Source: Helicoverpa zea
Lineage: Eukaryota > Arthropoda > Insecta > Lepidoptera > Noctuidae
Reading direction: 5' to 3'
NCBI RefSeq assembly: GCF_022581195.2
Contig: NC_061463.1
Location: forward strand, 11,036,001 to 11,100,000
Length of the DNA: 64,000 nt
The notes under the pieces are model-generated. The model worked only from the letters and a program-made list of their open reading frames with translations, was not told the origin of the DNA and did no database searches. The position numbers were made by a program, and so were the translations under genes. Below, piece after piece: positions 34,464 to 45,710 of the stretch (the first letter of the stretch is position 1; every line of letters starts with the position of its first letter).

Positions 34464-37400
34464 CTGGGAATTAAATTAATATTGGTTATTTTTTTATTAT
34501 AATAACACCAGGGCCGATTCTCCTAAGTTAATAATGTTAAAATCGAATAGAAATCGAATCGCAATATGATCGCAATAGCAGTTTTAACCATATCGTGCAT
34601 TCTACTACTAATAAAAGACCAATCGTATTCCAACGATATTCGATAGGGTTTTCGATTGGTCTGCTATTTTGGTGATTTTGGTCTATACGGTAGTTTGTTC
34701 TACAATCATATTGCAATCGTAAATCATTTGCAGACAAAATGATTCATTATTGAATGACAGAAAAGGATAAAAACCTTTATTTCAAAGAAAAAATAGCGGA
34801 ATGCCACATACGCTTCAATCGTAATCGAGTCGGGATTGGATCTCAGTCGAACCGAATCGAACGTGAATCGTATGTCGCTTAAGTAAAATTAGGAGAATCG
34901 GGCCCCTGTTCTGGTTTAATTAAGCCTGGTACCCACGTGGAGACTATGATTTTTTTTTTAATATCATCATCCTCCGAGCCTTTTCCCAATCATGTTGGGG
35001 TCGGCTTCCAGTCCAGATTTTTTTTTTAATAATATTTATTTAATTTAATGTTACAACAGATAATCTGGCCGATTTCTGACTATTTTTTAAATTTGTAGGA
35101 CATGTGCATTATTGCTGTCTATGTGTTCTTTATTTATCCTTCAAAAACCGGTCACCGATTTATCGGACTTGGACGGACTGCTGTGCTAGGCAGGATTCAC
35201 TTAACTTCAACTCTAAACTAGAGAAAAAAATCTATATAGGCTACGGTAGCTAGTATATATCGGGATTGGATTCTATACATATTGCTTTTCCTTCAGAACA
35301 CAATAATCAATAAGTATATTGGAGTATTTTTCAAAAAAATTGTGAGACTATTGATACAATAAAATTACACCGTTCATGATGATTCGTTACTGTAAAATAC
35401 TGTAAATACCTTGACAGTGTTAGAAAACTTACATGGTTATCAAACGGCGCCACCCTCGATCCCTGTTCGAGCAACGTGCGCGGGAGTTGCGTGCAAGTGT
35501 CGGGGAACCGCCCGCGCAGGCCGCTGGCTGTCGGCTCCACGCGGGCCCATTCGATACCGTCTACTGACAATGTTATGCGGTCTGTGGATAAGAAGGGACA
35601 ATTTTACCGAACCTCTTTTTAATTCTAAAGAAGAGCATTCTTCATGTAGACTTTTACTACTAGCTGTTAACCCTGGATAGCACTGGAGGCTACATCAGTG
35701 AGCATAAATCGCACTAAAATTAGATGATCTAGTAAGGGTTCATCAGTAACAAAGCTTGTGGCACATTAAAGCAGCACCGCAACAGCATGGTTCCACACCA
35801 GCATTTAAGTTGTCATTCAATTTAGAGCATTAAATCGTGTATATTATAATATATTTCGTAATGTCAATATGAAAAAGCCAACGGCGAGCAGTCAGCGTGC
35901 TTGCCGCTTCCACACAACTCGACTCGCCGCCCGCGTGCTGACCTCATGCGTACAGCGCGCCAACGGCGTGCTAATTGTGCGCCGACTCCGAGCCGGCAGC
36001 GAAACAACGTCATTACATCGTGTTCAATCATAATCGTCTTAAAATAATATTGAGTTTGCTGTGACAGCAAGCTTACACCTCGCGGACCGACGGCGAGCGG
36101 ACAGCGCGTGGTTGGCGCGCTGTCCGCTCGCCGTAGTCTTAATTCGAGGCGACGCCGTGCTGCAGCCGTGCTGTTGTGGTGCTGCTATAATGTGCCACAA
36201 GCTTAAACGTCCGTTTTTCGTAAATCAACCTGGTAGGTACGTGAAAATAGTAAATTTTAAGGAAACTGACGATTATATTTTCGATGAACTTGGCCTTAAC
36301 AACAGTTTTAGGCTTACCTGGTGCCCATCGCAAGGAATACTCATGATAATCGTCTCCCCAGAGGCCGTCACTCGACGTTTTACTGTTCAGTAGCGTGTCA
36401 TGACATTGCAAGTCCATTACTGGTCCACCAAATAGCACCTGAAATGATAACACTAGTTTACAAGTTTTTATTTTTTTCATATACCCCTCACAAAATGTGT
36501 AACAGTACTCTCCGACACCTTTGTACATTCTAAAAGTAACAACATAAAAATTCTATCACGTCACATTTTTTTTCTACCCTCAAATATTTGTTTTTAGGAA
36601 TCATTCTTAACTCTCGATCTTTGGTGTTGCATTAATTGTTTAGTTTAAGAGATATTTTTTGTTTAATTAAAAAAAAATGTCGCGTAGACAACGTAAACAA
36701 AGTTGTGATCGGTTTTGTTATGTTTATGGACAATATATATTTATAAAGAAGAAAAGACATATGCCAGAATCGTTGAAAATTGCATATCTTCATTATTTCC
36801 GATTTCCTGTGGCCAATCAAGAAAAAAACTGGGTTCACTATGTGTTTTGTGAGACCTTTAGAATCACTTTACTGTGATGGTCATCCGGCGAAAACGTACA
36901 CCTGTCATTTGGTACACTAATGTTGTGCAGGGAACCAACTAATCACGAAAATGACTGTTAGTTTTGTGTTACTAAGACTTCAGGTTTTAATAGGAAAACT
37001 AAGTCGGGTATTGTATATGCATATGTCATTAAAGAGGGGGTGTTTGACGTCCCACAAGTACCTACACAAAATCATAAGTGATTTTAAGTTTGATACTCTT
37101 TTATCTACGACTGAAAGAGTTGCTTGGAATTCATTCAAAACTATTGTTAGAGACTTTTTAAGCAATAATAAAAGTGAAAACAATAAAGAGATAGTGAGTG
37201 ATTCATTACAAAATTATCATAAGATTCATGTTAACATGTCAAAAGATTCATTTTCTACATTCCCACTTGGATTTTTTCCGGAAAACTTAGGAAGCATGAG
37301 CGACGAACAAGGAGAGCATTTTCACCAGGATTTAAAGGCTTTTGAAAATCGTCATCAAGGATATTGGGACGAAAATATGTTGGGAGACTACTCCTGGTCT

Positions 37401-40400
37401 ATATTAAGAGAAACCAATTCCGAAACCTACAAGAAGAAGTCCAAAATTAATAATTTTTAGTTGTTTATGGGCCGTTTTTTCGTGTTTTTTTTAATTAAGT
37501 ATAATTCCAAATGTGGACGTGATAGATTTTTTTAAATATTTTTCCTAGATTACATATAGATAGATAGATAAAATTCAACAACTTTCGTATGGGGTATAAA
37601 ATCCGTGTAAACTAGTGTAATGTTTGAGAATTAGAAAAGACAGATTTTAGAAAAACTAAGTCTATCAATAGCTACTGCCACCGGGTTCATCGTCCTTTGG
37701 GAACATTCTCTGCACACACGGATAAAAAGCCATTCGTCTCATACCTTTCTCTCTTAACGAATATCTTATCTAACACTGAATGATTTTTTCAATGCAGTAC
37801 TTATTGGATCCAGACAAACAAAGCAACAAACTCTCCAGCTTTATAATTTTTGATATAGATTTTATTCTACTGCTGTGATGGATTATAACAAAATGTAACG
37901 GAGAAAATGATTACCATACCCTATTGGAGTAATCTGTAGACCCACTTTTCAGTTCCCTGTTGCCGCGGGCTGATGCTATCTTCAGTACGCCTGAACTGTA
38001 GTGAAGAGTCCCGTATTTCTGCAGTAAGGGTTCAAGTAGAATTTCTGGAAATAAGGCATCAATTTGGTTACTGTCAGATAGTTTTAGAATAATTCTTGAG
38101 TCGGCTTTAGGATCGAGTTAATTGAAGTTATGTTTAAGCAGAATTTCTGCACATTCCTTTCTTTCCAAAACAGTATTCATATGAAATTAGCTGTTCCCCG
38201 CAGTTATTACCGCGTGCTATTTTCCGCACCCAGATAAAAAGTAGCCTGTGTCATGCCTTTTCGAGGCTCTAGTCTATCTATCTATCTACCATCACATAAA
38301 TCGGTTCAGTAGTTTTGGCGTGGAAGCCGGACATGAAGACAGACAAATTTACTTTCGCATTTATAGTCATAAAAAAAATTTAAGATTTACCAACCGGGAT
38401 AAATCCAATCACCCTGAGGCAGCTTGGCCCTCACGGTGACAGTTCCGTAAGTGAACGCGAACTCCTTTGTGGTGATCTTACCGCTCACGATGGGTGGGAG
38501 TATGTCGGCGCCCCACGCCTGCTTCATGCATGCTTCGGCTGATGATGTGCAGCTGGGAATCGCAGAGAGAGTTTAGTAGATGGGAAAACTGATTGATATT
38601 GGAATATAACTGTTCCTCGTAGTTTCAGCCTGCATGTAGTCCTCCCATAAACTCCCTTATCATGCTGTGTCTATGAACTTCCTCTAGAAACTCCCTTGTG
38701 TGTATATGTCACCGTAAGATTACAAACATCGTTAGATTACAATCTATCTCGAGAGATTGTAAACTGTCGAATTATTGTAAACCGTAACACCTGATTGCAA
38801 TTTAACGCATTATTTTTCGCTATATTATAATCTATCGATGAGAAATTGTCAAATTGTCAACTGTCCGAAAGCTCTCCCTGATTGGTCAGTCTTTTTGTAA
38901 GATCGAGAGCGATGTAGAGCGGTCAAATTGTCAACTGGCGTAGAACGGAATGCATCTTGCGCGCTGATTGGTAGAACGTCAAAAAAGACAATGTTCTTTG
39001 CAACTCCCGGTGTCACAGCTCTTTGACGTGCAAAAATAAGTGACGGTTTAATTTTTTATAAAATCAAAAATTGTACTTAATTTTTAAGACTCAAATTACA
39101 CACAATTAAAAATTGTATTAAAAATTGAAGTTAGTGACGAAAACGAATCGCTGCAAAACCGACTCCACGTAGTCTTGTCTGCCCTACCCCTAGAGTGCAA
39201 TTCAAAACCGCGTAGGCGCGGAGGGGCGAGGCGGCCTGCGAGCTGAGGCGCAGGTAGTTTCAGCGCTCGCCGCCGCGGCTGAGGCTGGCCGGCTCCGCCG
39301 GCCAGCAAGCCGAAGCTGCGGTGGTGAGCGTGAAAACCATCTGCGACGATAAGCTCGCATGGGACCGCCGGAGCCCCGCAGCGCCGGAGCCGTGACAGAA
39401 GTTATGCTTGCTGCATGTTGCATGCTTACTTCCATGCTGGGTCAATTAATATGGGATGTGTTATATTTTAAACAAAAAACTCAGTAGGTACGAGTTAAAA
39501 AATTAGAAGGTAAATAAATATTTTTATGATGTCATTTAATAGTATTTAAGAAGTTTACTGTTAGAATGCATGCTACAAATTTAGATGCAAAAAAATAACC
39601 ATCATGCTGAGTTGTATTTAGAGTGGAAGATAACTCGTGGCTAAGATAGTATTATTTAGATGCTCGACGCTTTATTAATTGTGGCTGACTTAGTAATTTA
39701 GAAGGCAACATACATTTTTGGGGGCGAATAATGATATTAAAAAGAAGCCTGTTTAATTAGCACCCCTTTTATTTTATTTTTAAATATTAGTTTGTATTTG
39801 AAGACAAAATACCTAACTGTATTTTTATAAGAGTTATTTTTATATAAAGAAGATGGATCAAAATTGCCCCACGTCCTATAACAATGTGACGTATCTCAAA
39901 AAAAAGATAAAAATGTTTAAAAAAATATGGCATACTCTCTAATTCATTTTTTTTACACCTTCATACGAAAAAAATGCTTTAAAAATTGTTCAGGCGCTGT
40001 TATGAAAACGTCGTTCATAGAACTATTAATGGACTATTTTATTAAATTGTTTTTTTGTTTGATAGAGTATACCTCACAGGTGGTCCCATAATCATCAGGT
40101 CAGGATCTGATGATGGAAACCCTGAGAAATTCAGGGCAACTTTTGAAAGTTGTAGGCATGCGCAGAATAAAAACTTGACTATAAGGTGTATGTCTTATAA
40201 CAATATGCAACAGTGAAGATTTGGAGCTGACCTGATGATGGAAACGAAAGAAGGTCGAGGGAACTCGACAACCGAATATGTAAACTACCTCGTGTTTGGG
40301 CTTGTATTATTTGTATTGAATAGACCTTTACAACAGTGAAGGTTTGGAGCTGATCTGATGATGGAGACCAGAGAAGGGCGAGGGAACTCGACAACTGAAT

Positions 40401-43400
40401 ATGTGAACTACCTCGTGTTTGGGCTTATATTATTCGTATTGATGAGAACTTTCCACTTATGCGGATAGTGACAACTGTGCTTGACACTGAAAAGCCAAAA
40501 AAAAAAAACTTTTTACAATAAAATAAAACAGACTCCCAAAAAAAACTATTCTTAGGAGCATCGGCCTAGAAGTCGGTGGGGATATAAACTTAGGTACATC
40601 CATTAGACACCGACTTCTGAGGTAGTTTACATATTTTGTTGTCGAGTCCCCCCGACCTTCTCTGGTCTTCATCATCGGATCAGCTCCAAACCTTCACTGT
40701 TGCAAAGGTCTATTCAATACAAATAATACAAACCCAAACACGAGGTAGTTTACATATTCACTTGTCGAGTTCCCTCGACCTTCTTTCGTCTCCATCATCA
40801 GGTTAGCTCCGAATCTTCACTGTTGCATAGTGTTATAAGACATACATCTTATAGTCAAGTTTTTATCCTGCGCATGCCTACAACTTTCAAAAGTTTCCCT
40901 GAATTTCTCCGGGTTTCCATCATCAGATCCTGACCTGATGATTATGGGACCACCTGTGAGGTATACCCTATCAAACAAAATAATAATTTAATAAAATAGT
41001 CCATTCATAGTTCTATGAACGATGTTTTCATAACAGCGCCTGAACAATTTTTAAAGCATTTTTTTCGTATGAAGGTGTAAAAAAAATGAATTAGAGAGTA
41101 TGCCATATTTTTTTAAACACTTTTATCTTTTTTTTGAGATACGTCACTTTGTTATAGGACGTGGGGCAATTTTGTATGGATTGTGATCCGTCTTCTTTAA
41201 TACTTGAAGAATTTTTGAAGAGCATTTATTTTATTTAACTGACACCTCTATTTCATTCCTAACTCTACGGGAACTCCATGGGAACAGAACGGCTGGTCGT
41301 GATTGGTCGATCTTACAAAAAGACTGACCAATCAGAGAGAGCTTTCGGACAGTTGACAATTTGACAATTTCTCATCGATAGATTATAATATAGCGAAAAA
41401 TAATGCGTTAAATTGCAATCAGATGTTACGGTTCACAATAATTCGACAGTTTACAATCTCTCGAGATAGATTGTAATCTAACGATGTTTGTAATCTTACG
41501 GTAACATATATACCCCCTACATATTGCCTTATGTTCTCGCCCTATATACACATACTCCTTTATGCGTTTCTATATGCACTCCGCCTAATACAGCAGCATA
41601 TGAAACCACATATTATATTTCCTAAAGTCCTCCCTTGTGCGTTACGACCTTCTCTAACCACATCTATAGCTTTCCAAACTGAAATAATTTTATTGTTTAC
41701 TTATGTTGACACTCATCTCAAACTGACAATGACCTTAGTACATTGACTGTAAAGTTTAAAGTGAGAATAATCTTTAACAATACAACGGGGAAGTACCTAC
41801 TTTTTTATTGACTTGAGATAACATGACGAATGAAAAGATTGACGGCTATGCTATAAATAAAACATGTTTGGTATGATATTTTAGCGACACAAATATTACT
41901 TTTACATCAGAGGGGTCTTAGCGAGTGCTTATCTCGTTAACCTAGATTTCGTGTTTTGTTTCCGAATTTCCTCCAAACAGGTCCAGAAGAAATATGTAAA
42001 AATGCCTTCCTCAAGAATGGATCTATCAAATAATCATCAATGGCCATCTAGTAAGCAGGCTTCGGTTATATTTAGACTTACCCACTAAATAAATTAAGAG
42101 TCCCACTGTAGATGGAGTCATCAGTGAAGCCAGGTAGCTTCTGCTGCAGCTTGGGAGCGATGCGCAACTTGCCGTCTGATACCGACACTGTGGGGTCGGA
42201 AACTAAACGCTGGTAGGACACGAATGGGAAGTTCTGGAAACATAGAATCAGGATTCTTTATATTTCTGTCCTGCAATTTGTGAAAATGTGAATTTATTGT
42301 ATGACAAAATGAATCGACAAACCAAATTATAAGTTTCTGGAATTGGTTGAATCAATTCGGGTCTTATTAATAATCGTGTCGAACTACTAGGTTGTGTAGG
42401 TGTAGTCAGAATCGCGAAATTGGACCACTTCGCGCGACATCCAACTAAAAAAACCTATACTTATTGACTCAACAAACATGGCCTGTCATGGTTTTCTTTC
42501 CGTCGGTAAAAATATTAAATAATAAATGCATTTTATATTATTGACATTTCGTTGATGTTACATGGACCAAAATGTGGGTCAATGTCCGACAAATACGTCA
42601 TAATATGCGTCCCAAAAGACTAAAAATAATGACTAACCTAGGACCCGGGACTTTTTATTCGCTGACTCATTGTTTTTTTTTACAACTTGACTTGCGGTTT
42701 ATTGTCTTAAGTATGCAATTATAATTATACCTAAGTCTAAGGCAAAGCATTGTTTTTTTTCTGACGCTTAGTTATATTTTACACTATCTTCTGCAAGCGG
42801 TTTAACCTCCTCTTTCCTCATCCTGAGGAAACTACTAGACTTACATAGATAAAGCTTCCTCTAAAATGGGCTATCTAACACAGAAATTATTTCTAATCGG
42901 ACCGACGAGTACCTTGATAGATCCTGAATTTAGCGCGTGCAGTGGATGGTAATAGGACATTACGACGATGATGATAATGATGATGATTTTACCGCATAGG
43001 TTCTTTATAATTTTAAGTTCTCATTACTACCCTTCTAAGTATACTTATAAAAATACATGAACATTACAAACCGGAGTATAAACAGGTATATACTGTTCAA
43101 TCTGCCACACATTGTCGCGAAAGTTGTCGAAGTTCTCCTCGAATATCGTTTGACCTGCGCACGCCCTTCCTCCGCGCACTTGCGTTAATGTCGGCTTGCA
43201 TTGTGTCGGGAAAGGCCCGTCAGTCGCCAACCTGTCTTCGAGAGCTGGAAATAGATCAGAATAATATTATTAAAGTCCTTGAAATAATAAACGGTTGGTA
43301 CAGAGTTCTGCTGAAAACTTATAGCAGACTGTGAGACGACATAAGTAGTAGTCGTAGAGTTCGATAAATATTTGCCACACTAAATGGGTTCACTTATAAT

Positions 43401-45474
43401 ACACTTGATAATCTTATGTATGATATTATACATTCACACCCTTCAATTCAGTTCAGTATTCCATTGCCATTCTGAGGGTCGTGTACGTATTTTTTTTAAT
43501 TGTACCGATATCTAAATAAAATTAAAGTCATGATTAGACTGAAGTTGAATAACCTAAATAGCTGCAATCTCATAAGAACACCTACACGTAAAAAAATCAA
43601 TAAGGGGAACTTAACATACCTCTAACAGTAAAACTCAAATTATCCTTGATATATCCAGCCCTGTTAGCTGACACCACCACGTAATAGTTGATGATATCTC
43701 CTATCTTCAGCTCCAGGTTAGGATCCTCAACGGTCCACCTTCCATCCTTGGCTCTCAGAACTTCTCCAGAGATGGTCCCTACATCATTGTTGCTTATTGG
43801 ACGGTTGACGTTACCTTGGAACACGAAGAGACTGACGTTTGGGGCATCTGAAATATTTTATTTATTGGTTAACTACAAAAATACAGAACACGTTATTAGA
43901 CTTATCACTAAAAATCCAATAACATGGATTAGTTTCCAGGGTCTGACAATTTCTTCCAATAGCTTCGTTACTTTAGGACGATATAATTCAAACATTGCTG
44001 AAGATACAAACAAACGACATTTTATTCTTATATTTGTTCTTTACTCATCTCTTAGAACTCTTAAGCATTTCAAGGCCCAAGTTCACTGGCAAAATAAATC
44101 TTCATTTCTGTTTCTAAAAACGATTGATTACCTACTTTGTTTTTAATGTTTTTGAAGTATCCCGTACTTTATTTAGCATCATGTTTAATTTATGACCCAA
44201 TTTTTTGCGTATTGACCTACTGATGACACCTTTTCATCAGACTTTTGATGAGTTGTTCCGCTATAAGAAACGGGGAATTACTTTTTTTTGCCAACGACAC
44301 AAAATAACCCGACGGACATATACTGAGCAACCAATACACGGAAAAACATTACTTATTTCTGAGAATACTGGGTAATAAAATAACTATACTTACAATTAAA
44401 TGATAGTAGTGTTAGAGTGAATAATTCACCAGTTTATTATAGTTTAAAATTACTGACTATTGTTCGGGTTTGATTTTCGTACATAGTACAAAGAAGTACT
44501 TTGAAATGTAAATTACTTAAGTATGTGTTATTTTATCAAAATAGGGACAGAACCAGAATTTTCTACATCAGGATAGCAACCTGTATTTTTTTGTTCTATT
44601 TGTATTTATAGTCGTGCAAAGGCCCATGGGAGGACAGGTTCTACTCGTATAAATTGGAGCAATAAGCATGAACATGGATATTAGCCTTGTGTGACAGCTT
44701 GTATTTTTTCTAGGTATAGGCCTTTTACATCAATACCAATATAACCCTTAGGTATTAGCAGTCGGGTTGCAAGACGCTATGACGTTAAGTATATCTCAGT
44801 TAAAATAGTTATTGTTTTGGGTTTCTCAAAAGACTCAACAACAATGGATCTTTGCAAAGTAAACGTAATTTAATTGCTTTTATTTATTATCAGTAACCTT
44901 TAAGGTTAAAATAACTACGAGTATATGGGAGTACGCTGTTTCAAGTATACTATTTACACATACATTGGTATTAAAGACTTTAAATACTTTACACGTTCCA
45001 CTTTTTTGGCTGGGGGGAAATCTTCAAAAGACCACTCCCTCTGTGGGTGCAACTCGAGGGAGTGTCAGATTTTTCATGAATAAAACCCGACTTTATTCTT
45101 TATTTCTGGAGCCCTTTGGGTACCAGGCAGGTCTGTCTACATATCTCACTATTACAAAGTCTCATACTTAGGGGTAATTTACCCATACAAGAAATCTGAA
45201 TTCGCACAAATTACATGAACACTACGAAATCCTCCTTGTATTATCGTCCTCTTAAGAATTCACTCTAATTCAATAAACTATCTTATCCCTCACAAGGGAA
45301 ACCAAAAAAGATCATTTCAAAAATAACCTTACCTGGTATAGAAGCTGAAAATCCTCTGGGTTTTAAAGCACGTATGGTCACATCAGGTATTTCGTACTGA
45401 GCACATGATGTTTGTATTAAAATAAACAAAGGAATGAGCAGCGCGGTGGCACGTGCGCTCGACGAGGCGCGCAT
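34263..45474 (-). CDS. Beta-1,3-glucan recognition protein, gene 1 (CBM39 + inactive GH16)
   Basis: Nine exons in transcription order: 45474-45333, 43847-43620, 43244-43072, 42233-42082, 38552-38395, 38044-37920, 36438-36318, 35581-35433, 34463-34263. They sum to 1449 nt, 482 aa, all phases consistent. A signal peptide (LLIPLFILIQTSCA) precedes an N-terminal CBM39-type glucan-binding domain (about residues 25-122). A short linker of about 15 residues leads to a GH16-like domain to the C-terminus. The segment aligned to the GH16 active site GEIDxxE reads SGVLKIASARGN, so both glutamates are absent and the protein should bind, not cut. Such proteins are secreted into haemolymph and activate protease cascades to prophenoloxidase and Toll. 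The introns are full of transposons. Closest to insect betaGRP/GNBP; which numbered paralogue cannot be decided. Confidence 0.95.
34509..34908. mobile_element. 400-bp MITE with CAGGG...CCCTG ends (copy A)
   Basis: Left end cagggccgattctcctaa and right end ttaggagaatcgggcccctg are inverted repeats; the first gap is one missing base. It lies in the last intron of betaGRP gene 1. A second copy in the opposite orientation is at 46464-46832. No transposase and no clear target duplication. Confidence 0.75.
34948..35031 (-). mobile_element. 52-bp SINE 3' stub with target duplication
   Basis: gattttttttttt-aata repeats at 34948-34963 and 35016-35031 flank only the last part of the SINE (cctccgagccttttcccaat, ggggtcggcttccagtc) in minus orientation. 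An extreme 5' truncation. Confidence 0.8.
35433..35581 (-). CDS. betaGRP gene 1 exon 8: GH16-like domain
   Basis: It encodes RITLSVDGIEWARVEPTASG, TCTQLPRTLLEQGSRVAPFD. The usual GFYE/GFFE element of this loop is replaced by LRGRFPDTCT. Donor cat|GTAAGT, phase 0. Confidence 0.92.
35752..36204. mobile_element. 453-bp inverted-repeat element with a GC-rich hairpin
   Basis: Ends aagcttgtggcacattaaag and ttataatgtgccacaagctt (via tgctgctata) are inverted repeats of about 45 bp with mismatches. The interior is GC-rich and includes an 18-bp perfect stem, acggcgagcggacagcgc (36090-36107) with its complement at 36117-36134. It lies in the intron between exons 7 and 8 of betaGRP gene 1. Confidence 0.65.
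36318..36438 (-). CDS. betaGRP gene 1 exon 7: GH16-like domain
   Basis: It encodes VLFGGPVMDLQCHDTLL, SSDGLWGDDYHEYSLRWAP. Donor g|GTAAGC, phase 1. Confidence 0.92.
36677..37460 (+). pseudogene. Decayed copy of a transposon-associated insect protein family
   Basis: Two frames on the strand opposite betaGRP gene 1. The first (36677-36874) reads CDRFCYVYGQYIF and NQEKNWVHYVFC. It resembles the N-terminal CYVCG...DQDKSWAPH...C block of uncharacterised proteins that I recall as repeated in aphid and other insect genomes. The second (36951-37460) holds FFPENLGSMSDEQGEHFHQD and RHQGYWDENMLGDYSW, their conserved C-terminal block. The two are out of frame with each other, the large middle part is absent and the usual segment before FFPEN is shortened. 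So this is a broken, internally deleted copy. Family recognition is from memory. Confidence 0.6.
37920..38044 (-). CDS. betaGRP gene 1 exon 6: former active-site region
   Basis: It encodes EILLEPLLQKYGTLHYSSG and VLKIASARGNREL. GH16 enzymes have a Glu-x-Asp-x-x-Glu at this site; here it is V-L-K-I-A-S. Ends phase 0 at agg|GTATGG, an intron position not shared with gene 2. Confidence 0.92.
38180..38394 (-). repeat. Dispersed repeat abutting a splice donor
   Basis: A member of the family at 3157 (agataaaaagtagcctgtgt, aaatcggttcagtagttttg, tactttcgcatttata). It ends about 20 bp from the non-consensus GTTGGT donor of betaGRP gene 1 exon 5 and includes a (TCTA)n stretch. Confidence 0.6.
38395..38552 (-). 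CDS. betaGRP gene 1 exon 5: GH16-like domain
   Basis: It encodes CTSSAEACMKQAWGADILPP, SGKITTKEFAFTYGTVTVRA and KLPQGDWIYP. It uses a non-consensus donor g|GTTGGT, fixed by phase and by alignment to the other two genes. A dispersed repeat begins about 20 bp beyond it. The intron before it holds a 2.8-kb foldback element. Confidence 0.9.
39120..39430. other. GC-rich block inside the left arm of the foldback element
   Basis: Sharply GC-rich (gcgcggaggggcgaggcggc, ggctggccggctccgccggc) against AT-rich flanks, and absent from the right arm. No credible protein in any frame. A nested insertion or captured sequence is likely. Confidence 0.4.
40208..40453 (+). repeat. Two tandem 123-bp units inside the foldback arm
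   Basis: caacagtgaagatttggagc (40208) and caacagtgaaggtttggagc (40331) start two units that each end in tgtttgggcttrtattatt. Inverted counterparts occur at about 40619-40837 in the other arm. Confidence 0.75.
42082..42233 (-). CDS. betaGRP gene 1 exon 4: GH16-like domain
   Basis: It encodes NFPFVSYQRLV, VSDGKLRIAPKLQQKLPGF and SIYSGTLNLFSG. Donor gg|GTAAGT, phase 2. Confidence 0.92.
43072..43244 (-). CDS. betaGRP gene 1 exon 3: short linker, start of GH16-like domain
   Basis: After about 15 linker residues, CKPTLTQVRGGRACAGQTIF leads to EENFDNF and VWQIEQYIPVYTP. The same exon in genes 2 and 3 is 308 and 290 nt, so the extended linker is missing here. Confidence 0.92.
43620..43847 (-). CDS. 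betaGRP gene 1 exon 2: CBM39
   Basis: It encodes APNVSLFVFQGNVNRP, EVLRAKDGRWTVEDP and LELKIGDIINYYVVV, the conserved beta-strands of the N-terminal glucan-binding domain. 228 nt, the same length as in gene 3. Confidence 0.95.
45008..45125 (+). repeat. Degenerate dispersed repeat in betaGRP gene 1 intron 1
   Basis: Related to 8312-8470: ccactccctctgtgggtgca, then cgagggagtgtcagattttt. It lies 200 bp downstream of exon 1. Confidence 0.45.
45333..45474 (-). CDS. betaGRP gene 1 exon 1: signal peptide, start of CBM39
   Basis: Start ATG at 45474-45472, the only one giving a signal peptide (MRASSSARATALLIPLFILI, then QTSCA|QYEIP). It continues with VTIRALKPRGFSASIPG. Donor g|GTAAGG, phase 1. Confidence 0.93.
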
Positions 45475-45508
45475 TTTGATACTGACAGGCGTTTCTTGTA
45501 ATGGGCAT

Positions 45509-45710
45509 GGCTGATTTACATTGAGTCAGTAACTGACGTCAGTCCACTGACAAGTCAGTGCTGACCCGGCACTGCCATCGTGTAAATTGATTTGAAGTCA
45601 GTACAGTACTACTGACGAAACACTGACACTACACTGACTTCGTGTAAATAGCACGCGTCAGTTTTCGGCGCCTACACTGACGTCAGTTACTGACTCAATG
45701 TAAATCAGCC
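45509..45710. mobile_element. 202-bp MITE with perfect 35-bp inverted ends, upstream of betaGRP gene 1
   Basis: The first and last 35 bp are exact complements (ggctgatttacattgagtca...). Each arm carries TGAGTCA (45522-45528; reverse at 45691-45697) and TGACGTCA (45534-45541; 45678-45685). The element starts 35 bp upstream of the gene 1 ATG and has many TCAGT pentamers on the minus strand, the arthropod initiator core. Perfect arms indicate a young insertion. Target duplication not clear. Confidence 0.85.

Larger units (their letters stand above)
38707..41506. mobile_element. 2.8-kb foldback element
   Basis: The outer ends tgtcaccgtaagattacaaa (38707) and its near complement ending at about 41506 are inverted repeats that continue for about 240 bp inward. 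A second pair of arms, about 39860-40455 and 40619-41170, are also long inverted repeats. The left arm has about 0.9 kb (38945-39850) not present in the right. The centre holds an A-run and an inner hairpin (agaagtcggtg / caccgacttct). No transposase found. It sits in the intron between exons 4 and 5 of betaGRP gene 1. Confidence 0.8.

Noticed and set aside
39096..39445. Overlapping Arg/Pro-rich frames
   Set aside because: Located in the GC-rich block of a foldback element with no family resemblance or splice context.
43688..44146. 152-codon plus-strand frame
   Set aside because: Overlaps betaGRP gene 1 exon 2 in reverse and then AT-rich intron; shadow.
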